Of a DNA stretch of 64,000 bases, positions 32,956 to 42,036 are shown in pieces. The first letter of the stretch is position 1. Every line of letters begins with the position of its first letter. The DNA lies in assembly GCA_031271755.1 (NCBI GenBank), contig JAISVB010000047.1:1-64000 (forward strand), in the 5' to 3' direction. The notes below the pieces were generated by a model. The model was not told the origin of the DNA, ran no database searches, and was given only the letters and a program-made list of their open reading frames with translations. Origin of the DNA: Culturomica sp. (lineage in GTDB: Bacteria; Bacteroidota; Bacteroidia; Bacteroidales; Marinifilaceae). The position numbers and the translations under genes were made by a program.

Positions 32956-34287
32956 TTATTTTTTCAGTCGTTCCCGGATCCAATCCACCTGCGCCATCCG
33001 GGTGCCGGCGGAGATCCAATGTTCGTTGACGGGGGTGATCAGGGCTTCCTTGGGGGCGGTGATGACGTTGTATACAGCGTAGCTGGTGGTGGGAGGGCAG
33101 GTGTTGTCGTTGAATCCCCAGGTCAGGAAAACAGGCACCCGGATGAGCCGGGCAAAATTTACCGCGTCGTAACAGGCCATGACGGCGATCTTTTCCGGGG
33201 TATCCTGTCCGTTGAATTTTGTAAAGAAGTGGGGATAGCCTCCCGCCTGTCCGGTGGGGTAGGCAGCCATGTCCGCCAGAGCGGGGTGGGCGGCGACACA
33301 GAGGGTGACCCGTTCGTCCAGCGCGGCGGTGACCAATGCCAGCGCTCCCCCCTGGCTGGCTCCCAGGGCAATCAGGTTTTTCCCGTCGTATTCGGGCAGG
33401 GAAACTAAGTAATCCAAAGTGCGGATACAAGCCGCATAGACCTTTTTCAGGTAGTAATTGTCCCGGTTGTCCAAGCCGTTGGTGAGGTAACTGTTGTTGT
33501 CCCGGAAGGCGGCGGAGAGATCCCGGTACGTCGCTTCGTCCAAGGCGGGATCCAGGCCGTGGATCTCCATGTTAAAGCATATCAGCCCGTTTTCCGCCAG
33601 GTAGAGGGTTTTCACAGGATCCATCGGTTTGATGCCGGCGCCGGGCGGATTAAAGACCACCGGGTATTTTCCGGGAGCCTTGGGTTTGGTCAGGTATCCG
33701 TAAACATACGACCCCTTTTTGAAACATTGCAGTTTCACCCCGTAACAGGCCACGGCCGGAGAAGAGAACTTCTCCACGTACCGGACGCTGACCTCAAAGG
33801 GACAGGCGGCCGCTTCCTGCAACGTCTTTTCCCAGAACGCCCGGAAATCGTCCGGCATCCCGACCACCGGCCGGATCTGTTCGGGAGAGAAGCCCACTTT
33901 CAGGTGGTGCCGGTATGTTTCCCCGTTCAGCGCAACGCTGAATTTACAATCCCGGAAGCCGGGCTTTTGCAGCGTTCCCACGGGTATAACCGCTTTCCCG
34001 TTCTCTGTCCGTATGCTCCCCCGGGTGTCGTCGGGGAATTGTTCCGGACCGGCGGAATAAGCGATCTCGATATTTTCCTGCAATATACCGTACAGATAGA
34101 CCGATACGGTGACGGATGCCTGCTCCCCGGTTTTGTAGATCCAATCGGCGTGATCGGGAGCGGTCACCCAGAGCACATCCGACCGGTAGGGGTAGTTCTC
34201 CCCCCCGGCAGGCAGGAAACAACACACAAACAACCCGGTCAGCATCAGTCCGATCCGGAACAACGGGAACAGGTGCTGCTTGTTCAT
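32956..34287 (-). CDS. Carbohydrate esterase family 7 (acetyl xylan esterase, AXE1)
   Basis: 443 aa. Signal peptide (IGLMLTGLFVCCFLPAGG) then a beta-rich domain of about 100 residues and an AXE1 alpha/beta-hydrolase. Blocks: VGMPDDFRAFWEKTLQEA, GVKLQCFKKGSYVYGYLTKP, VVFNPPGAGIKPM, FNMEIHGLDP, the nucleophile elbow ALGASQGGALAL, acid in WGFNDNTCPPTTSY, base in VNEHW. CE7 enzymes remove acetyl groups from oligosaccharides; in this locus acetylated pectin fragments are the likely substrate. Six bases separate it from the downstream CE12-GH43 gene and 11 from uxaA upstream. Confidence 0.9.
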   Translation of the reverse strand: MNKQHLFPLFRIGLMLTGLFVCCFLPAGGENYPYRSDVLWVTAPDHADWIYKTGEQASVTVSVYLYGILQENIEIAYSAGPEQFPDDTRGSIRTENGKAVIPVGTLQKPGFRDCKFSVALNGETYRHHLKVGFSPEQIRPVVGMPDDFRAFWEKTLQEAAACPFEVSVRYVEKFSSPAVACYGVKLQCFKKGSYVYGYLTKPKAPGKYPVVFNPPGAGIKPMDPVKTLYLAENGLICFNMEIHGLDPALDEATYRDLSAAFRDNNSYLTNGLDNRDNYYLKKVYAACIRTLDYLVSLPEYDGKNLIALGASQGGALALVTAALDERVTLCVAAHPALADMAAYPTGQAGGYPHFFTKFNGQDTPEKIAVMACYDAVNFARLIRVPVFLTWGFNDNTCPPTTSYAVYNVITAPKEALITPVNEHWISAGTRMAQVDWIRERLKK

Positions 34288-34298
34288 CTGTTTTTATT

Positions 34299-35786
34299 TT
34301 ACAGCGTTACGCCGGTTTTAAAGATGGCGATCTCCTTGAAACCGACCAATTCGTGTTTCAGTTTGCGGCCGTCGGCCACCTCCAGTACAAAAGAGATAAA
34401 ACGTTTCAGGAGCGCATCCGGCTCCTCGTCCTCCAGCAGGCTTCCCGCATTGAAGTCGATCCAGTTGGCTTTGTAAGTCGCCAAAGCCGTATTGGTGGAG
34501 ATTTTCAGGGTCGGAACAAAACTGCCGAACGGCGTGCCCCGGCCGGTGGTGAACAACACCATTTGGCAGCCGGAGATGGCCAGCGCCGACGCCGCCACCA
34601 GGTCGTTGCCCGGCGCCTGCAACAGGTTCAAACCGGATTTGACGATGGGTTGTGCGTAGGTCAGAACATCCACGACTTCCGCGGCTCCGCCTTTCTGTAC
34701 GCATCCCAGCGATTTCTCTTCCAGCGTGGTGATGCCCCCTTTTTTATTGCCGGGAGAGGGATTTTCATAGACCGGCTGGTCAAATTTCCGGAAATACCCT
34801 TTAAAATCGTTGATCAGGCGGACGGTTTCGTTGAACACTGCCGGAGAACAGGCCCGGTCCATCAGAATGGTTTCCGCACCGAACATCTCCGGAACCTCCG
34901 TCAACACAGTGGTGCCTCCCTGTGCGATCAGCCAGTCGGAAAATCGCCCCGCCAACGGATTGGCGGTAATGCCGGAAAAACCGTCGCTCCCCCCGCATTT
35001 CAGGCCGATCTTCAGGTTGGAAAGGGGGAGCGGCTTCCGCTTGTCCGCTTTCATCTTCTCCACCAGCTCTTTCACCAATTCAAAACCGGCGGCTATTTCG
35101 TCTTCCACCTCCTGGGCGATCAGGAACTTCACCCGCTCCTCGTCCCACGTGCCGATCACCTGCTTAAAGTCGGCGATCTGGTTGTTTTCGCATCCCAAGC
35201 CCAGCACCAATACGCCCCCTGCATTGGGATGCCGCACCAATCCGGCCAACGCTTTTTGCGTATTCTCGTGGTCGTCTCCCAATTGGGAACAGCCGTAGTT
35301 GTGCGTATATACGCGTACATCCTCCACATGGGAAACATCCAATTCCCGCTTTACCCGGTCGGCGATGGCCTGCGCCTGCCCGTTCACACAGCCCACGGTG
35401 GGAACGATCCACAGTTCGTTCCGGATCCCCATCTCCCCGTTTTTACGGAGGTAACCGTTTACCTTCCGGTCGTCCTTCGGAAAATGCAATACCGACGGCA
35501 CCTTGTTGTAGGTATATTCCAGGTTGTCCCGCAAATTGGTTTTCAGGTTGTGGGAGTGCACCCGGGAGCCGGCGGCAATATCCACGGAGGCATGTCCGAT
35601 GGGATAGCCGTATTTGATCACATTTTTACCGGCGGGAATGGGAACAACGGCAAACTTGTGTCCGGGATCGATCTCTTCCCGCAACGTCACCATTGTTCCC
35701 TCCACCTCCAACACTTCTCCCGCCTGCAGTCGCTCCAGCGCTACCGCTACATTATCCGCTGCCTGTATTTTCAAAAACCTCTTCAT
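34299..35786 (-). CDS. uxaA: Altronate dehydratase
   Basis: 495 aa, single-chain UxaA. It dehydrates D-altronate to 2-keto-3-deoxygluconate (KDG) in the cytosol, the last step before KdgK/KdgA. The N-terminal SAF domain (FLKIQAADNVAVALERLQAG) is followed by the catalytic domain with YTHNYGCSQLGDDHENTQKA, VLVLGLGCENNQI, KIGLKCGGSDGFSGITANP, VLTEVPEMFGAE, and the C-terminal ISGCQMVLFTTGRGTPFGS. The conserved cysteines point to an iron-dependent enzyme. It is part of a run uxaA, HIT gene, uxaB, exuT, uxaC. Confidence 0.95.
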   Translation of the reverse strand: MKRFLKIQAADNVAVALERLQAGEVLEVEGTMVTLREEIDPGHKFAVVPIPAGKNVIKYGYPIGHASVDIAAGSRVHSHNLKTNLRDNLEYTYNKVPSVLHFPKDDRKVNGYLRKNGEMGIRNELWIVPTVGCVNGQAQAIADRVKRELDVSHVEDVRVYTHNYGCSQLGDDHENTQKALAGLVRHPNAGGVLVLGLGCENNQIADFKQVIGTWDEERVKFLIAQEVEDEIAAGFELVKELVEKMKADKRKPLPLSNLKIGLKCGGSDGFSGITANPLAGRFSDWLIAQGGTTVLTEVPEMFGAETILMDRACSPAVFNETVRLINDFKGYFRKFDQPVYENPSPGNKKGGITTLEEKSLGCVQKGGAAEVVDVLTYAQPIVKSGLNLLQAPGNDLVAASALAISGCQMVLFTTGRGTPFGSFVPTLKISTNTALATYKANWIDFNAGSLLEDEEPDALLKRFISFVLEVADGRKLKHELVGFKEIAIFKTGVTL

Positions 35787-35801
35787 ACGACCTGCTGATT
35801 A

Positions 35802-36221
35802 CTAAACTCCCAGCTCCTTTTTGATCCGCTCCACCCGTTCGGCGTAAGCCGCTTCGGTGAGGTAGGTTTTTTTCGGGTTCATTTCAAAAACGCTTCCGAA
35901 CTCAAATTCCCCCTCGTACTTCGGAACAATGTGCCAGTGGGTATGCTTCAAGGTATCGGAATAGGCCCCGAAATTGATCTTGGCCGGCTTGAACAGCTTC
36001 TTCAGCGCTTCGCCCACTCTCCGCAGGTCTTTCATATAGGCGCAGTAATCCGCTTCGGGGATTTCGAACAGTTCGTTCACATGATCCCTGTAAGCCAATA
36101 CACAGCGGCCGGGGTGGGACTGCTCCCTGAAAAGAAAGAGGGTGGAAACAGCCAGATCGCCTATTTCGATCATCAACTCCTTTTGTGTCTGGTTCCGCCG
36201 GCAGTATAAACAATTTTCCAT
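35802..36221 (-). CDS. HIT-family protein
   Basis: 139 aa. Histidine-triad hydrolase or transferase: the triad is THWHIVPK (HTHWH), with a short NCLYCR motif at the N-terminus where many HIT proteins have half of a zinc site, and HPGRCVLAYRDHV in the middle. HIT enzymes cleave nucleoside phosphoramidates or transfer nucleotides. It sits between uxaB and uxaA with 12- and 15-bp gaps, so it is expressed with galacturonate catabolism, yet no known step there needs such an enzyme. A role in removing a nucleotide by-product is possible. Substrate unknown. Confidence 0.85.
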   Translation of the reverse strand: MENCLYCRRNQTQKELMIEIGDLAVSTLFLFREQSHPGRCVLAYRDHVNELFEIPEADYCAYMKDLRRVGEALKKLFKPAKINFGAYSDTLKHTHWHIVPKYEGEFEFGSVFEMNPKKTYLTEAAYAERVERIKKELGV

Positions 36222-36233
36222 AGAGGTGATTTT

Positions 36234-37673
36234 TTATTTCAACAGATCCGACAATGCGGCGGAGATGCCCATTTCCAGAATGTCCCCGGCATACTTGGCG
36301 ACCGTGCCGGTCAGCGGTTTGACTTCCGTCAGATCCACCGTCCAGATCGCCCGGTTCTCCGCGATCTTCCGGACGCTCTCTTCGATCCGGTTGTTGTCCC
36401 AGGTTGACCGGATAAAGGCGACATGCTCCGGCGTATCGTTGGGCGTGAAATCGACCTCCGACTTTCCGCTGTAAAGCACCAGCAGGGCGGCCAGCGAAAA
36501 AAGGCTGTACTCTGCGGTCTTTCCGGCTTTTTTGAAATTATCCAGCACGGTGGGGAAATTCCGGGCTTCCCATTTGGAAAGCGAATTGAGCGAGATCGTC
36601 GCCAGCAGGTGGCGGAGGAAAGGGTTGTAAAAACGCTCCAGGATACCCGCGGCAAAAGCCTCCAATTCCGCCTTGTCTTCATCGATCATCGGCAGCACCT
36701 CTTTTTCCACCATTGTATTGATGTACTGCTCGATCATCGGAGTATTAAAAGCGTCCATCACCGTTTCGCACCCCATTTGCAACCCCACGGGCACCATGGC
36801 GGTGTGCGACCCGTTCAGAATGCGCACTTTTTTGTCGCGGAACGATTTGATGCTCGGCATGTAGAGTACGTGCAGCCCGGCTTTGTCTAACGGGAACACC
36901 TCCTGCACCTTTTTGTAGTCTTTTCCGCCGATGGCCCACAAATGATAGTACTCGGCCTTGATCACCATGTTGTCGTCGTACCCCAGCCCGGCTTTGATCT
37001 CGTCGATGTTTTCGCGGGGGAAGCCGGTGACGATCCGGTCTACCAGCGTGTCGCAAAAGCGGCAATGGTGGTTGACCCAATGGATAAAATCACTGCCCAG
37101 CTTGTTCGCTTCCGCGTGGCGGAGCACATACTCGTGCAAGGTGGAGCCGTTGTTCTCGATCAGTTCGCAGCAGATCACCGTCAACCCCTTGTCCGGCGCT
37201 CCGTTGAAATGCTTGAACCGGTTGTACAGCAACGCCGTCATCTTCCCGGGATAGGATTTCGGCGGACGGGCGAAAATATCTTCCCCCTCTTCGTAGCGGA
37301 TCCCCGCCTCCGTGGTGTTGGAAACGGTGATCTCCAATTCGGGGCTTAAAAAGTACCGTTCGTACTTTTGGTATTCCGTATAGGGATTCAAGGCGTCCTG
37401 CACACACTTGATCAGGCGGATCTCTTTGATGGGTTTCTTCTCCCTGATCCCTTCCAGATAGACGTGGTAGAGGTCATCCTGGCGGTTCAACTGTTCCGCC
37501 ATTCCGTTCTCGATCGGCTGTACAATGGCTACGCCGTGGTGCAGCACACCGGCTTCGTTGGCGATGTCCACCATCCAGTCGACAAAGGCGCGGAGAAAAT
37601 TCCCTTCCCCGAATTGCAGAATTTTCACCGGAAGTTCCGGTTTTTCTACGGTGTTGCTGTTTAACTCTTTCAT
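36234..37673 (-). CDS. uxaB: Tagaturonate reductase (altronate oxidoreductase)
   Basis: 479 aa, mannitol dehydrogenase family. It reduces D-tagaturonate to D-altronate with NADH in the cytosol. N-terminal VKILQFGEGNFLRAFVDWM, IVQPIENG, ITVSNTTEAGIRYEEG, VICCELIENNG, and the active-site stretch KVRILNGSHTAMVPVGLQMG carrying the family's K-x(3)-N-x(2)-H pattern. Length and order agree with UxaB rather than fructuronate reductase UxuB, and the neighbours (uxaC, uxaA) confirm it. Confidence 0.94.
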   Translation of the reverse strand: MKELNSNTVEKPELPVKILQFGEGNFLRAFVDWMVDIANEAGVLHHGVAIVQPIENGMAEQLNRQDDLYHVYLEGIREKKPIKEIRLIKCVQDALNPYTEYQKYERYFLSPELEITVSNTTEAGIRYEEGEDIFARPPKSYPGKMTALLYNRFKHFNGAPDKGLTVICCELIENNGSTLHEYVLRHAEANKLGSDFIHWVNHHCRFCDTLVDRIVTGFPRENIDEIKAGLGYDDNMVIKAEYYHLWAIGGKDYKKVQEVFPLDKAGLHVLYMPSIKSFRDKKVRILNGSHTAMVPVGLQMGCETVMDAFNTPMIEQYINTMVEKEVLPMIDEDKAELEAFAAGILERFYNPFLRHLLATISLNSLSKWEARNFPTVLDNFKKAGKTAEYSLFSLAALLVLYSGKSEVDFTPNDTPEHVAFIRSTWDNNRIEESVRKIAENRAIWTVDLTEVKPLTGTVAKYAGDILEMGISAALSDLLK

Positions 37674-37688
37674 GGCGATAACAAGGTA

Positions 37689-39128
37689 TTAGAGGATGAT
37701 CGGTTTGTATTTGGGAACCAGTGATTTCATGACGATCCAGCCGATCAGGTAAGCTACGGCGCATACACAGAAAATGATGAAGTATCCTGCCGGTTTCCCC
37801 GAAAAGCCCATGAATGCCAGGTTGGTATCGCCGGCGAATACAAATAACTTACCGGCCGCTTTTTGCAAAATAAGCGAACCCAGGCCTCCTGCCATCCCTC
37901 CGATACCGGTGATGGTGGCGATGGCCGACTTCGGGAACATGTCGCCGACGGTGGAGAAGATGTTGGCCGACCACGACTGGTGAGCCGCGCCTCCAAGGCC
38001 GATCAGCAAAATGGGCAACCACGGGGAGATGGTTCCGAGCGGCTGCGCCAGCAACACCACCAGCGGAATAAAAGCAAAGATCAACATGGCCTTCATCCGT
38101 GCGGCATAGGGATTTTGTCCGGTTTTATTGATGATAATGGTGGGCAACTTTCCGCCGTATATGGACAGCATGGTGACGGCGTACAGGGTAAAGATCAATC
38201 CCATTCCCAGTCCGTCGGACGTCTTAATGCCGAATTGCGTGTTCAGGTAGGAAGGCGTCCAGAACAGGAAGAACCACCACACGCCGTCGGTCATGAATTT
38301 GCCGAAAGCGAAAGACCAGGTCTGCTTGAACTTGAAGCATTCCCAAAAGGACAATTTTTTCTCCTGTCCGGCCTCCACCGCTTTTTCTTCTTTTGCATCG
38401 GATTCCTTGTCCGAAAGAATATACTCCAGTTCGGCTTCGTTCACCTTCGGGTGTTTCTCCGGCTTTTTGTACATAAAAACCCAAAAAGCCATCCAGATAA
38501 AGCCCAATGCACCGATAATAATAAACGCCATCTCCCAGCCGAACGCTTTTGCCAAAGGCGGAATGGAGAGCGGAGCAACCAGCGCGCCGACCGAAGCCCC
38601 GGCGTTGAAAATACTGGTGGCATACGCCCGGTCTTTTTTCGGGAAGTACTCCGCAGTCGTTTTAATGGCGGCGGGGAAATTCCCGGCCTCGCCGATAGCC
38701 AGCACTGTACGCGCCACAATAAAGGCGTACATGCTTACCGTAGAGATCACGACCACCATATCTCCGGCAGCCTCTATCAGTTCCAGTTTGGAGCCGATGC
38801 CTGTGTACATTTCGGTAAAAATACCGCAAAGCGCATGGATGCAAGCGCCCACGGACCACACGCCGATAGACCAGAGAAACCCCTTCTTTGTGCCCATCCA
38901 GTCGATAAAGCGGCCGGCGAACAGCATGGCGATGGCGTATACCAGCGAGAAGAGCCCGGTGATATTCCCGTAGTGGTTTTCGTCCCAGTGAAATTCCGGT
39001 TTAATAAACTCGTCAAAAGTAAGCGACAGCACTTGGCGGTCTAAGTAGTTGATCGTGGTGGCAAAAAACAGCATTGCGCAGATCGTCCACCGGAAATTCG
39101 TCATCTTTTCTTTCGATAATGTACTCAT
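37689..39128 (-). CDS. exuT: Hexuronate transporter (MFS, ACS family)
   Basis: 479 aa, 12 hydrophobic segments with the major-facilitator loop FIDWMGTKKG between segments 2 and 3. The N-terminus (FRWTICAMLFFATTINYLDR then QVLSL) and the stretch AIGEAGNFPAAIKTTAEYFP then KKDRAYATSIF are hallmarks of the anion:cation symporter group (ExuT/GudP). It would bring galacturonate from periplasm to cytosol with protons. A long charged loop (about 215-255, KEEKAVEAGQEKK) lies between the two halves. Located 15 bp upstream of uxaB in the operon. Confidence 0.93.
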   Translation of the reverse strand: MSTLSKEKMTNFRWTICAMLFFATTINYLDRQVLSLTFDEFIKPEFHWDENHYGNITGLFSLVYAIAMLFAGRFIDWMGTKKGFLWSIGVWSVGACIHALCGIFTEMYTGIGSKLELIEAAGDMVVVISTVSMYAFIVARTVLAIGEAGNFPAAIKTTAEYFPKKDRAYATSIFNAGASVGALVAPLSIPPLAKAFGWEMAFIIIGALGFIWMAFWVFMYKKPEKHPKVNEAELEYILSDKESDAKEEKAVEAGQEKKLSFWECFKFKQTWSFAFGKFMTDGVWWFFLFWTPSYLNTQFGIKTSDGLGMGLIFTLYAVTMLSIYGGKLPTIIINKTGQNPYAARMKAMLIFAFIPLVVLLAQPLGTISPWLPILLIGLGGAAHQSWSANIFSTVGDMFPKSAIATITGIGGMAGGLGSLILQKAAGKLFVFAGDTNLAFMGFSGKPAGYFIIFCVCAVAYLIGWIVMKSLVPKYKPIIL

Positions 39129-39184
39129 TTTAAGCTTTATTTAGATTGAATATATAATCACGCTCGTCGTTTCACCCCACGCGA

Positions 39185-40591
39185 TCAGAATTTAAAAAAG
39201 TTTTTGGCGTTGTTGTAGCAGATGTTTTCCACCATTTGGCCGATAAAATCCATTTCACTCGCCGGCAGCAGCCCCTGTTCCACGTCGTTCCCCAACAGGT
39301 TGCAGAGGGTTCTCCGGAAATACTCGTGACGGGGGTAGGAGAGGAAGCTGCGGGAATCCGTCAGCATCCCCACAAAGCGGCTCAACAATCCCAACAGCGA
39401 GAGCGCGTTCAACTGTTTCTCCATTCCGTCCTTCTGGTCCAGGAACCACCAGCCCGACCCGAACTGGATCTTTCCGGCCACGGTGCCGTCCTGGAAATTT
39501 CCCAGCATGGTGGCGATCATTTCGTTGGCGCCGGGATTGAGGTTGTACAGAATGGTTTGCGCCAATTTGTCCTGCACCGCGAGGCGGTCTAAAAATTTCG
39601 ACAACGCTTTGGCGGTATTGAACTCCCCGATAGAGTCAAAACCGGTATCCGGCCCCAGCTTGCGGAACATTCTGGTGTTGTTGTTCCGGATGGCTCCGTA
39701 GTGGAATTGCTGCGTCCACCCCTTCTCCCAATCCATCACGGCAAACTCCACCAACATGGCCGATTTGAACTTTAAAACCTCTCCTTTGTTCAATCCGATC
39801 CCGCCATACACTTTGTTAAAGATCAGGTCGATCTCCGGCTGGGTATACTCTTCGGCGTAAAACTCTTCGATGCCGTGGTCGGAAAGGCGGCAACCGGCGT
39901 TGGCAAAAAAGTCGTGACGGACGCGCAGGGCTGCGATCAAATCTCCGAATTTGCCGATCGTTACACCGGAAACGGCGGAGAGTTTCTCCATATAGGCCCG
40001 GAAATCGGCGGGCGACTCCACGGCCATCGCCTTGTCCGGACGCCAGGTCGGCAACACTTGCACTTCGAAGCCGTCGGCTTTGCATTTCAGGTGGTGTTCC
40101 AGGCTGTCCACCGGGTCGTCGGTGGTGCAAACCGTTTGCACGTTGTACCTCCGCATCAATCCGCGGGCGCTGTACTCCGGCGTCTGCAATTTGGCCGTAC
40201 AGGCGTCGTAGATCTCCTTGGCAGAGGAGGGATTCAGCAATGAGGTCACTTCAAAAGCGGTTTTCAACTCCAGATGCGTCCAGTGGTACAACGGATTCCG
40301 CATGGTATAGGGAACCGTTTCCGCCCATTTTTCAAACTTTTCCCAATCCGAGCTCTCCTTTCCGGTACAGTATTTTTCGTCGATGCCGTTGGTACGCATA
40401 GCCCTCCATTTGTAATGATCCCCCTCCAACCACACCTGCGACAGGTTGTCGAACCGGTGGTCGCGGGCGATGTATTCGGGATTCAGGTGGCAATGATAGT
40501 CGATGATCGGCATCTTTGCGGCGTGTTCATGATACAACTTTTCGGCCGTATCCGTTTGCAGCAGAAAATTCTGGTCGTTAAAACTCTTCAT
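39185..40591 (-). CDS. uxaC: Uronate isomerase
   Basis: 468 aa, amidohydrolase-fold enzyme. It turns D-galacturonate into D-tagaturonate (and glucuronate into fructuronate). The metal site IIDYHCHLNPEYIARD (HxH) is near residue 30, followed by FDNLSQVWLEGDHYKWRAMR, YNVQTVCTTDDPVDSLEHH, VLPTWRPDKAM, the conserved QFHYGAIRNNNTRMF, ILYNLNPGANEMIATM, and the end TDSRSFLSYPRHEYFRRTLC. It starts 25 bp after the GH28 gene stop, linking secreted and cytosolic parts of the locus. Confidence 0.96.
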   Translation of the reverse strand: MKSFNDQNFLLQTDTAEKLYHEHAAKMPIIDYHCHLNPEYIARDHRFDNLSQVWLEGDHYKWRAMRTNGIDEKYCTGKESSDWEKFEKWAETVPYTMRNPLYHWTHLELKTAFEVTSLLNPSSAKEIYDACTAKLQTPEYSARGLMRRYNVQTVCTTDDPVDSLEHHLKCKADGFEVQVLPTWRPDKAMAVESPADFRAYMEKLSAVSGVTIGKFGDLIAALRVRHDFFANAGCRLSDHGIEEFYAEEYTQPEIDLIFNKVYGGIGLNKGEVLKFKSAMLVEFAVMDWEKGWTQQFHYGAIRNNNTRMFRKLGPDTGFDSIGEFNTAKALSKFLDRLAVQDKLAQTILYNLNPGANEMIATMLGNFQDGTVAGKIQFGSGWWFLDQKDGMEKQLNALSLLGLLSRFVGMLTDSRSFLSYPRHEYFRRTLCNLLGNDVEQGLLPASEMDFIGQMVENICYNNAKNFFKF

Positions 40592-40615
40592 AGGCGTATT
40601 CTTTTTATGGATTTA

Positions 40616-42022
40616 TCAATTACGCAACGATTGTCCGTTGACGGAAACATTTTCAAACACAACGTGCTCCGCTCCGATGATCCGGTTCAATTCCTCTTCC
40701 TGCACGCCTTCAAATATACAATTTTTCACGAAAATATCCCGCACTTGGGTATGATTCGTAAAACCGTCGATAAAAATCCCGTACCGGCTCTTGCGACATT
40801 GGATATTTTCTAAGAAAATATTTTTCACTTCGGGCAGATAAGGCCCATCCTCCACCTTTTCGTACTTCATCTCCACCCGGAACACGGCCTCTTTGCACTC
40901 TCCCACCCGGATGTTGCGCACATAGATGTTTTCGATCACTCCTCCGCGCACGGCGTTGGATTTGATCCGCACCACCCGGTCTAAGTTCGGACTGTCCATG
41001 TCGCAATTTTCGGCCCATACATTCCGGCAATTCCCGGAGATCTCGCTCCCGATCACGACTCCTCCGTGCCCGTCCTTCATGGTGTTGTTGCGGATGATGA
41101 TGTTTTCGCTGGGAATATTCCAGGTCCTGCCGTCGTGGTCGCGCCCCGATTTGATCGCAATGCAGTCATCGCCCGTGTTGAAATAGCAATCTTCGATCAG
41201 CACGTATTTGCAGGACTCCGGGTCGCAGCCGTCGTTATTCGGGCCGTGGCTCTCCAAATGCAAGCCTCTCACGGTCACATTTTCGCACAAAAGCGGATGC
41301 ACCAGCCAGAACGGCGATCCGACGATCCGCACTCCTTCGATGAGGACATTGGTACATTTATACGGTTGGATAAAGGGAGGGCGGAGACAATCGTCCGGTT
41401 CCATCCACCGCTGCTCCACCGGTACCCCGTCCGCTGCCATCCGGGCTAATTTTTTCCGTCCGCCGATGGTGTCCGGGCGGTAGTGCTGGCTCAGCATGCC
41501 TTCCTTCCAGCCGTACTCTTCCAAGCCTTTCCAGGGCCACCAATGCGTATTGTCCGCCTGTCCGTCCAAGGTGCCTTTTCCGGTGATGGCGATATTGGTT
41601 TCGCCGTAAGCGTAGATCAACGGCCGGAAGTTGTAACAATCCAAACCCTCCCAGCGGGTCAGCACAAAAGGCGTGTACGCTTCCGGATCGGTGGAAAATT
41701 TCAGCGTGGCTCCTTCCGACAGGTGAAGATTTACGTTGGATTTCAGGGTGATCGCCCCGGTATAGTGCTCACCGGCCGGGACAACAACCGTTCCGCCTCC
41801 CGTTTTGTGGCAGGTATCGATCGCCCGGGCGATGGCGTTTGTCACCGTCGTTTCTCCCTCCGCAACAAAATCCAACATGTTCCAACTTCTGTCCGGGAAT
41901 ACCGGCGGAGCGATTTTTTCCAATACGCTTTCCGCCTCTTTCCAGTAATCCGCTGTATTGATCTGCGGCCCACATGCCTGAGAAGCAAGCAGCAGAATTC
42001 CGAAATAACCGATTTTTTTCAT
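40616..42022 (-). CDS. Polygalacturonase-like glycoside hydrolase, family GH28 (lipoprotein)
   Basis: 468 aa. The lipoprotein signal ends LLLASQAC. A right-handed beta-helix carries all GH28 catalytic blocks: NNDGCDPESCKYV, FNTGDDCIAIKSGRD (paired Asp), DGHGGVVIGSEISG (GHG), and RIKSNAVRGG (RIK). The NNDGxDP and IKSGRD variants are typical of exo-acting polygalacturonases such as PehX. It would release galacturonate or short oligomers from the ends of pectin chains in the periplasm or at the cell surface. Next to the PL1 gene (14-bp gap). Confidence 0.94.
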   Translation of the reverse strand: MKKIGYFGILLLASQACGPQINTADYWKEAESVLEKIAPPVFPDRSWNMLDFVAEGETTVTNAIARAIDTCHKTGGGTVVVPAGEHYTGAITLKSNVNLHLSEGATLKFSTDPEAYTPFVLTRWEGLDCYNFRPLIYAYGETNIAITGKGTLDGQADNTHWWPWKGLEEYGWKEGMLSQHYRPDTIGGRKKLARMAADGVPVEQRWMEPDDCLRPPFIQPYKCTNVLIEGVRIVGSPFWLVHPLLCENVTVRGLHLESHGPNNDGCDPESCKYVLIEDCYFNTGDDCIAIKSGRDHDGRTWNIPSENIIIRNNTMKDGHGGVVIGSEISGNCRNVWAENCDMDSPNLDRVVRIKSNAVRGGVIENIYVRNIRVGECKEAVFRVEMKYEKVEDGPYLPEVKNIFLENIQCRKSRYGIFIDGFTNHTQVRDIFVKNCIFEGVQEEELNRIIGAEHVVFENVSVNGQSLRN

Positions 42023-42036
42023 AGGTTGTTGTTTTA

